The position numbers and the translations under genes are program-made. Positions 60,171 to 64,000 of a stretch of 64,000 nucleotides of DNA are shown here, in pieces. Under the pieces are notes generated by a model. It was not told the origin of the DNA. It searched no databases and worked only from the letters and a program-made list of their open reading frames with translations. Within the stretch, counting starts at the first letter, position 1. The number at the start of each line of letters is the position of its first letter. The stretch is from Kribbella sp. VKM Ac-2569 (lineage in GTDB: Bacteria > Actinomycetota > Actinomycetes > Propionibacteriales > Kribbellaceae), in the NCBI RefSeq assembly GCF_004216905.1, contig NZ_SGXJ01000002.1, positions 434,001 through 498,000 of the forward strand, written 5' to 3'.

Positions 60171-61796
60171 GTGCACAAAGATCGTGAGGACGCCGCGGCC
60201 GCCGTACTGACCGACCTGGCCGAGTTGATCGCCGGCGCCGCCCCGCGGGGGTGGAGGCGCGCCGAACTACACGGGTATGCGCTCGGGGAAGGTTCGTCCG
60301 GGCATCGTGGTTTCCGCTTCCTGCCGGACGACCTGAACGAGTACGGCGCGAACGACATCGACGTCCACCCGAGTCTGTGCGCCCTGCATACGTTGCTGGG
60401 GGCAACGGAGCACCTCACGATCGATCTTGAACTGGAAGCCCGCGGCCGTTTTCGCGCGATTCTGAGCGAGCGGCTCGATCGCACGGACGGCCGCGGCTTC
60501 CGGTATCTCCTAGACCCGCAGTCCGAGCCGCCTGAGGTTGGTGTGCCGGCTTCTACCGCTGGCGAGGTCGGGGATCCCGCCGAAGCGGTTGCCCTGCTCA
60601 ACGAATACCAACAACGCCTACATGCGGTGCTGGAGCTGCCTGACAAGCCGGATCTTCCACCGCCGCTGGAGGAGTGGGATCTCGACTTCACTCTGCCGAA
60701 CGACCTCAGTGCGTTGTACGCCGTTGCCGACGGCGGCGGCGGGCATGTGCAGTTCCACGGCTTCGCGTGGTTCGGCCTGGAGATGCTGGAGGAGCTGAGC
60801 TCGGACCACTGGTGGGTGACCCGCGGGTGGCGGCGCTTTGTCCACAACTCGTTCGTGACCGAGTTCGGGCCGCCGGCGGCGATCCGACGGGTGGGCGATC
60901 ATCGGGGCTGGATTCCGTTCGCCACCGACACGTTTGGCGACTACCTCGCCGTTGACATGGCGCCCGGGCCGAACGGGCGGCCCGGTCAGGTGATCCTGAT
61001 CGGACGCCACCAGGACGCGGGTCCGATCTACGTCGCGGAGTCGGTGACCGAACTGATCCGCTCCCACGCGGACGCGCTGCGCTCCGACCGGATCGAGCAC
61101 GACGAGGACGGCCAACTGTGGATCAACTCAGGCGATGCCTACCACCACCAGCGCCGGTACGACGACGTTTGCCGACTTACTGTCAGTGGTCGGGATGCGG
61201 GACCGGTCCGCGGGCTGACCGCGGAGACGCGTGAGTTGCTGGTGCACGACGCGCCTTGGGTCGATCTCGGAGCGGTACGTGAGGCGCCGGCGCTGGTGAA
61301 GTTCTCGATCCACAACTGCGCGGGGCTCGACCTCTCACCGCTGCAGGAGACGTCGGTCGAGGTGTTGTCGCTCGCGACCGACACGATTGACCTGTCCGGT
61401 CTGCATGGGCATCCGACCATCGGCCGGGTTGTCCTGCGCAGCGCGAAGCCGGTTGATCTGCGACCGCTCGCGTCCTGTCCGAACCTGCACACCCTCGACC
61501 TGACCGACGCGCCTGCCGCCGATGTGTCCGCGTTGGGTCAGCTGACCAACCTGCGCTACCTGCGAATGCTGCGCCCACAGTGGCAAGAGTTCCTGGCCGC
61601 CCAGCCGCTGCCCGCGTCACTGGCAGTCGCCGAACTCGCCGAGGAGCCACCGCGAGAACGAAAGTTCTACTGGTCCTTCGACAAGGCCTACGAGAAGACC
61701 CGCCGCCCAACGATGGCCGACGCCCTCGAATGGGCAGAGAACCTGACCGGCCAGGCAAGCGACATCCTCACAATCAAAGGCAAATTCAAGCCGTAG
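60171..61796 (+). CDS. SMI1/KNR4-type protein with C-terminal leucine-rich repeats
   Basis: 541 aa. The middle (about 165-310) fits the SMI1/KNR4 fold: LPNDLSALYAVADGGGG, WGLEMLEELSSDHWWV-like loop, and WIPFATDTFGDYLAVDMAPGPNGRPGQVILIGRHQD, the conserved acidic end. After that come several 20-23-residue leucine-rich repeats (HPTIGRVVLRSAKPVDLRPLASCPNLHTLDLTDA). The first 150 residues are unassigned. SMI1/KNR4 proteins include many immunity proteins to polymorphic toxins; no toxin gene is adjacent. The GTG start is 4 nt after the previous stop, indicating coupling. Confidence 0.78.
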   Translation: MHKDREDAAAAVLTDLAELIAGAAPRGWRRAELHGYALGEGSSGHRGFRFLPDDLNEYGANDIDVHPSLCALHTLLGATEHLTIDLELEARGRFRAILSERLDRTDGRGFRYLLDPQSEPPEVGVPASTAGEVGDPAEAVALLNEYQQRLHAVLELPDKPDLPPPLEEWDLDFTLPNDLSALYAVADGGGGHVQFHGFAWFGLEMLEELSSDHWWVTRGWRRFVHNSFVTEFGPPAAIRRVGDHRGWIPFATDTFGDYLAVDMAPGPNGRPGQVILIGRHQDAGPIYVAESVTELIRSHADALRSDRIEHDEDGQLWINSGDAYHHQRRYDDVCRLTVSGRDAGPVRGLTAETRELLVHDAPWVDLGAVREAPALVKFSIHNCAGLDLSPLQETSVEVLSLATDTIDLSGLHGHPTIGRVVLRSAKPVDLRPLASCPNLHTLDLTDAPAADVSALGQLTNLRYLRMLRPQWQEFLAAQPLPASLAVAELAEEPPRERKFYWSFDKAYEKTRRPTMADALEWAENLTGQASDILTIKGKFKP

Positions 61797-61903
61797 GTGT
61801 GCATAAGAACAGGAGGTACCAGAGCCTCCCCTAGTGCACCTGAGCGTGGCGGGGTCCACGCGTACGGCGTCTCACCGGTGCACTACCTGTCCTTGTGCAC
61901 ACC
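61796..61903. repeat. Structured repeat element, copy B
   Basis: 108 bp with near-perfect terminal inverted repeats: left GGTGTGCATAAGAACAGG, right CCTGTCCTTGTGCACACC. Inside, AGTGCACC/GGTGCACT and GCGTGG/CCACGC are further inverted pairs, so a nested stem-loop can form. Its left end starts at the stop of the SMI1-like gene and its right end contains the last codons and stop of the tetR gene. Confidence 0.65.
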
Positions 61904-62524
61904 GGACAGCAGGCTTGTTGCTGTTGCTTGGAGGCCAGCCTTCATTCGGGTGAGGTTGTAGCCCTGCTCTCGGAGGGCGTTGTGTAGGTCGGCTGCTAGC
62001 GGTGCTAGCAACACGTGGGCTGTGTAGTCGGCGTCCAGTTCGGGGCGTGTGGCTTCGATCAGGTGGGACAGGTGGCGGTGCCAGAGGTGGTACGAGCCGA
62101 TGCGGTAGCGCGCGCCGTCCGAGGCGTTCTCGCTGTCCATGAACAGGGCGACGTGCCGATCGAGTAGGTCGAGGTACGCGTCGAGGAACGCCAGCACCCG
62201 TACGACGGGTGGCGCTCCCGGCCCCAGAGGCGGCGGCCCGCTGATGATCTTCGCCTGCAGTTCCTGCTCGCGCTCGTCGAGCAGCGCGACCGCGAGGCCG
62301 GCGCGATCACCGAATCGGCGGAACACGGTCCCCTTCCCCACGCCCGCCTCCGCGGCGATCGCATCCAGCGAGACGTTCTTCACGCCCCGCTCGGTGAACA
62401 GCCGCTCGGCGGCCTCCAGAACACGTAGCCGATTGCGTCGCGCATCCGCCCGCTCCGGCCGCGGCTCCCCCACGACCGGCAGACTCCGTTGTAAAGCGGA
62501 CCGCGGTCCGGTACTGTCGTTCAT
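61883..62524 (-). CDS. TetR-family transcriptional regulator
   Basis: 213 aa. DNA-binding domain: NRLRVLEAAERLFTERGVKNVSLDAIAAEAGVGKGTVFRRFGDRAGLAVALLDE. The C-terminal effector domain is not specific. It is divergent from the flavodoxin-SMR operon and its first codons overlap one of two operator palindromes, so autoregulation is likely. The final residues (HKDR) are supplied by the repeat element at 61796..61903. Confidence 0.92.
   Translation of the reverse strand: MNDSTGPRSALQRSLPVVGEPRPERADARRNRLRVLEAAERLFTERGVKNVSLDAIAAEAGVGKGTVFRRFGDRAGLAVALLDEREQELQAKIISGPPPLGPGAPPVVRVLAFLDAYLDLLDRHVALFMDSENASDGARYRIGSYHLWHRHLSHLIEATRPELDADYTAHVLLAPLAADLHNALREQGYNLTRMKAGLQATATSLLSGVHKDR
62497..62510. 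promoter_or_regulatory. TetR operator 1
   Basis: CGGACCGCGGTCCG is a perfect 14-bp palindrome. It lies within codons 5-10 of tetR and its centre is 32 bp from that of operator 2. Confidence 0.7.
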
Positions 62525-62528
62525 AAGA

Positions 62529-62542
62529 CGGACTGTAGTCCG
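62529..62542. promoter_or_regulatory. TetR operator 2
   Basis: CGGACTGTAGTCCG has 6-bp perfect arms around GT. It shares the pattern CGGACYGYRGTCCG with operator 1 and ends 24 bp before the flavodoxin start. Confidence 0.75.
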
Positions 62543-62566
62543 CTAAAGACTCTGGAGGAAGCAGAC

Positions 62567-63160
62567 ATGAGCAACGCTCGGATCGCGATCGCCTACCACT
62601 CGGGCTACGGGCACACCGCGAAGCAGGCCGAAGCGGTGGCCGCGGGCGCCGCGTCGGTACCGGGGACCACGACCGATCTGGTGCCGCTGGACGAGCTCAC
62701 CGAGGACGTGTGGGAGCGGCTGACAGCTGCCGACGCGATCATCTTCGGCGCACCGACGTACATGGGGAGCCCGAGTTGGGTGTTCAAGAAATTCGCTGAG
62801 GAGAGCGTGCGGATCTGGGCGGCCGATCTCGGCTGGCGGGACAAGATCGCGGCCGGGTTCACCAACTCGAAGGCGATGTCCGGCGACAAGCTGAACAGCC
62901 TGGTCGACCTGGCTGTGTTCGCCGCGCAGCACGGGATGATCTGGGTCGGCCTGGACATCTACCCGGGCTGGGCGGACAGCACCGCGAGCATCGAGGACCT
63001 CAACCGGCTCGGCAGCTGGCTCGGCGCGATGGCGCAGTCCGACGCGGACCTGTCCGCGGAGAAGGCGCCGCCGGCCACCGACCTGCGCACCGCGGCCGCG
63101 CTCGGCGCGCGGGTCGCGACCGTCACGCACCGGCATCTGAGAGGAGCACTGGCGGCCTGA
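62567..63160 (+). CDS. Flavodoxin-fold NAD(P)H:quinone reductase-like protein
   Basis: 197 aa. IAIAYHSGYGHTAKQAEAVAAGA is the FMN phosphate loop, AIIFGAPTYMGSPSWVFKKFAEES the ring-binding loop, and GMIWVGLDIYPG the WrbA-type third loop. Such enzymes reduce quinones by two electrons. Control by TetR and linkage to an SMR exporter suggest a response to a toxic quinone- or cation-like compound. GGAGG lies about 8 nt before the ATG. Confidence 0.9.
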   Translation: MSNARIAIAYHSGYGHTAKQAEAVAAGAASVPGTTTDLVPLDELTEDVWERLTAADAIIFGAPTYMGSPSWVFKKFAEESVRIWAADLGWRDKIAAGFTNSKAMSGDKLNSLVDLAVFAAQHGMIWVGLDIYPGWADSTASIEDLNRLGSWLGAMAQSDADLSAEKAPPATDLRTAAALGARVATVTHRHLRGALAA

Positions 63161-63480
63161 TGGCATGGCTCATCCTGCTCGCCGCGGCGGCGTTCGAGAT
63201 CGCGTTCGCGCTCAGCCTGAAACCGAGCGAGGGCTTCAGCCGGCTGTGGCCGACGCTCGGCGTCCTCGTGTTCGGCGTGATCTCGGTCGCCCTGCTCGCG
63301 AAGACACTCGATCGCCTCCCGGTCGGTACGGCGTACGCGATCTGGACCGGCATCGGCTCGGTCGGCGTGGTCATCCTCGGCATCGTCCTGTTCCACGAGC
63401 CGATCACCCCGACCCGCCTCGCCTGCATCGCCCTGATCGTCACCGGCGTAGTAGGCCTCCGCCTGGCCGGCGCCGACTGA
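63160..63480 (+). CDS. Small multidrug resistance (SMR) transporter, Gdx/SugE-like
   Basis: 106 aa, four membrane helices: MAWLILLAAAAFEIAFALSLKPSEGFSRLWPTLGVLVFGVISVALLAKTLDRLPVGTAYAIWTGIGSVGVVILG. The catalytic glutamate is at 13 in helix 1. The LPVGTAYAIWTGIG motif is universal in SMR. The SLKPSEGFSRLWP segment is more like the guanidinium (Gdx) or SugE type than EmrE. The start overlaps the flavodoxin stop by one base (TGATG). It works as an antiparallel dimer for proton-coupled export. Confidence 0.92.
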   Translation: MAWLILLAAAAFEIAFALSLKPSEGFSRLWPTLGVLVFGVISVALLAKTLDRLPVGTAYAIWTGIGSVGVVILGIVLFHEPITPTRLACIALIVTGVVGLRLAGAD

Positions 63481-63523
63481 CCCACTGCATCTCGTCGCGT
63501 CCCCCACGTCCCCTCACACACCT

Positions 63524-63633
63524 CATTTGCTGGGTAAGCCAGCGAAATGCTGGGTTCCACACCCTGATAGCCGGTCACAAACCCCCAATTTGCCTGGCTC
63601 ACCCACGAAATTGGCTGGTCAACCCAGCAAGTG
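63524..63633. repeat. 110-bp imperfect inverted repeat
   Basis: The left end (CATTTGCTGGGTAAGCCAGC) and the reverse complement of the right end (CACTTGCTGGGTTGACCAGC) match at 16 of 20 bases. Inner units repeat the GCTGGGT/ACCCAGC theme several times. It fills most of the 169-bp gap between convergent genes and may include their terminators. Confidence 0.6.
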
Positions 63634-63649
63634 CGGAAGCTGGAGGGGG

Positions 63650-64000
63650 TCAGCTGGTGGTGCGGCGTCGGCGGCGGGTGCGGGGGCCGGTGGGGAGGTG
63701 GGTGTCCAGGGGGAGGTCGTTGGTGAGGGTGGGTCCGCCGGCCAGGAGTTGGTGGTAGGCGGACCAGGTGGTGGCCCGGGGCGGGATGTTGCCGATGGCA
63801 TCTACTCGGGTGACGGGGTGGGCGCCTTCGTGGATCGGGTCCCAGAGGTCGGCGTCGCTGCGGAGACCCCGCAGTTCGCCGAAGAGCTCCCGGCCGAACC
63901 AGCACGGGTAGCTCTCGCCGTCGTCGTACCGGCTGACGCCGATCGGCGTGGAAGCCTCGGCGACGAGCGACCAGACGGTGGCCGACGTGATCCCGGGCTG
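63650..64000 (-). CDS. MobA/MocA-like nucleotidyltransferase, N-terminus beyond window
   Basis: 116 codons are in the window, open at the right edge. SRYDDGESYPCWFGRELFGELRGLRSDADLW and the late VTRVDAIGNIPPRATTWSAYHQLL are the C-terminal half of the molybdenum-cofactor cytidylyltransferase-like (MocA) family, where the conserved P-x-x-F-x-x-x-x-F segment lines the active site. The substrate cannot be set without the N-terminal LAAGxGxRxG part. The arginine-rich tail (GPRTRRRRRTTS) is unusual. Confidence 0.75.
   Translation of the reverse strand, partial: QPGITSATVWSLVAEASTPIGVSRYDDGESYPCWFGRELFGELRGLRSDADLWDPIHEGAHPVTRVDAIGNIPPRATTWSAYHQLLAGGPTLTNDLPLDTHLPTGPRTRRRRRTTS

Noticed and set aside
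60171..60190. Third copy of the repeat element end (GGTGCACAAAGATCG)
   Set aside because: Similarity to the right end of copy B is limited to about 11 bases and no partner end is found within 150 bp.
1..64000. CRISPR arrays, transposases, phage genes, tRNA or rRNA genes
   Set aside because: I looked for regular direct repeats, DDE transposase or integrase motifs, and cloverleaf or rRNA sequence on both strands and saw none. A tRNAscan or HMM search would be decisive for missed tRNAs.

Overview
The window is high-GC actinobacterial chromosome. Signs are strong G/C preference at third codon positions, many GTG starts, a mycothiol biosynthesis deacetylase (MshB, 4088..4999), a mycobacterial-type succinate dehydrogenase (13228..16665), a SigE-family ECF sigma factor, and many leaderless promoters in which a TANNNT -10 box sits 6-8 nt before the start codon. 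Gene style suggests Kribbella or a nearby Propionibacteriales genus, but this is an inference that no marker gene here proves. I see no rRNA, tRNA, CRISPR array, transposase or phage gene. The window starts inside an MFS transporter gene and ends inside a nucleotidyltransferase gene.

Layout. 1-5.4 kb: MFS transporter (cut), an orphan PemK/MazF-like protein, and VanW-domain, flavin reductase, MshB and small LuxR-type HTH genes. 5.5-11.6 kb: a complete oligopeptide/dipeptide ABC operon on the minus strand, closed by a strong terminator. 11.7-16.7 kb: Nudix gene, a conserved unknown, then a small coupled gene followed by sdhC-sdhA-sdhB of the Sdh1 type. 16.8-28.2 kb: AarF/UbiB kinase, MFS, a secreted GH123-like glycosidase under an operator-bearing promoter, pterin dehydratase, a secreted beta-propeller, VOC/AraC pair, acyltransferase, deacetylase-like lipoprotein and DedA. 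28.2-34.1 kb: P450 and giant LAL regulator in one operon, divergent from a methyltransferase, then an ArsR-SRPBCC operon. 34.1-43.1 kb: DUF5302 micro-gene, LysE exporter, aminoglycoside-phosphotransferase fold, methyltransferase, a three-gene ABC-2 exporter divergent from a WYL regulator, and a methionine aminopeptidase divergent from an XRE regulator. 43.1-43.7 kb has no convincing gene. 43.7-53.7 kb: YchF, GNAT, DUF817, secreted deacetylase, O-methyltransferase, RmuC, DinB, a secreted GH64 glucanase behind a LacI-type operator, a second ArsR-SRPBCC operon, and a Rieske oxygenase. 53.7-64 kb: SDR/HxlR pair, SigE-family sigma factor with a membrane partner, IspH, HAD-like gene, XseA-XseB, GNAT, a membrane-anchored unknown, an SMI1/KNR4-LRR protein, TetR with flavodoxin-SMR operon, and the cut nucleotidyltransferase.

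How it fits together. Most loci are short, locally regulated modules: a regulator beside its target, with a readable palindrome in the shared promoter (WYL/ABC-2, XRE/MAP, TetR/flavodoxin-SMR, HxlR/SDR, ArsR-SRPBCC, LAL/methyltransferase). Housekeeping functions (SDH, IspH, XseAB, YchF, MshB, RmuC) lie between them. Besides operators there are unexplained structured repeats: a perfect 27-bp inverted repeat after sdhB, two related elements of about 107 bp more than 24 kb apart, and a 110-bp imperfect inverted repeat near the right end. These repeats and the cysteine-rich SdhC are the parts most worth following up.
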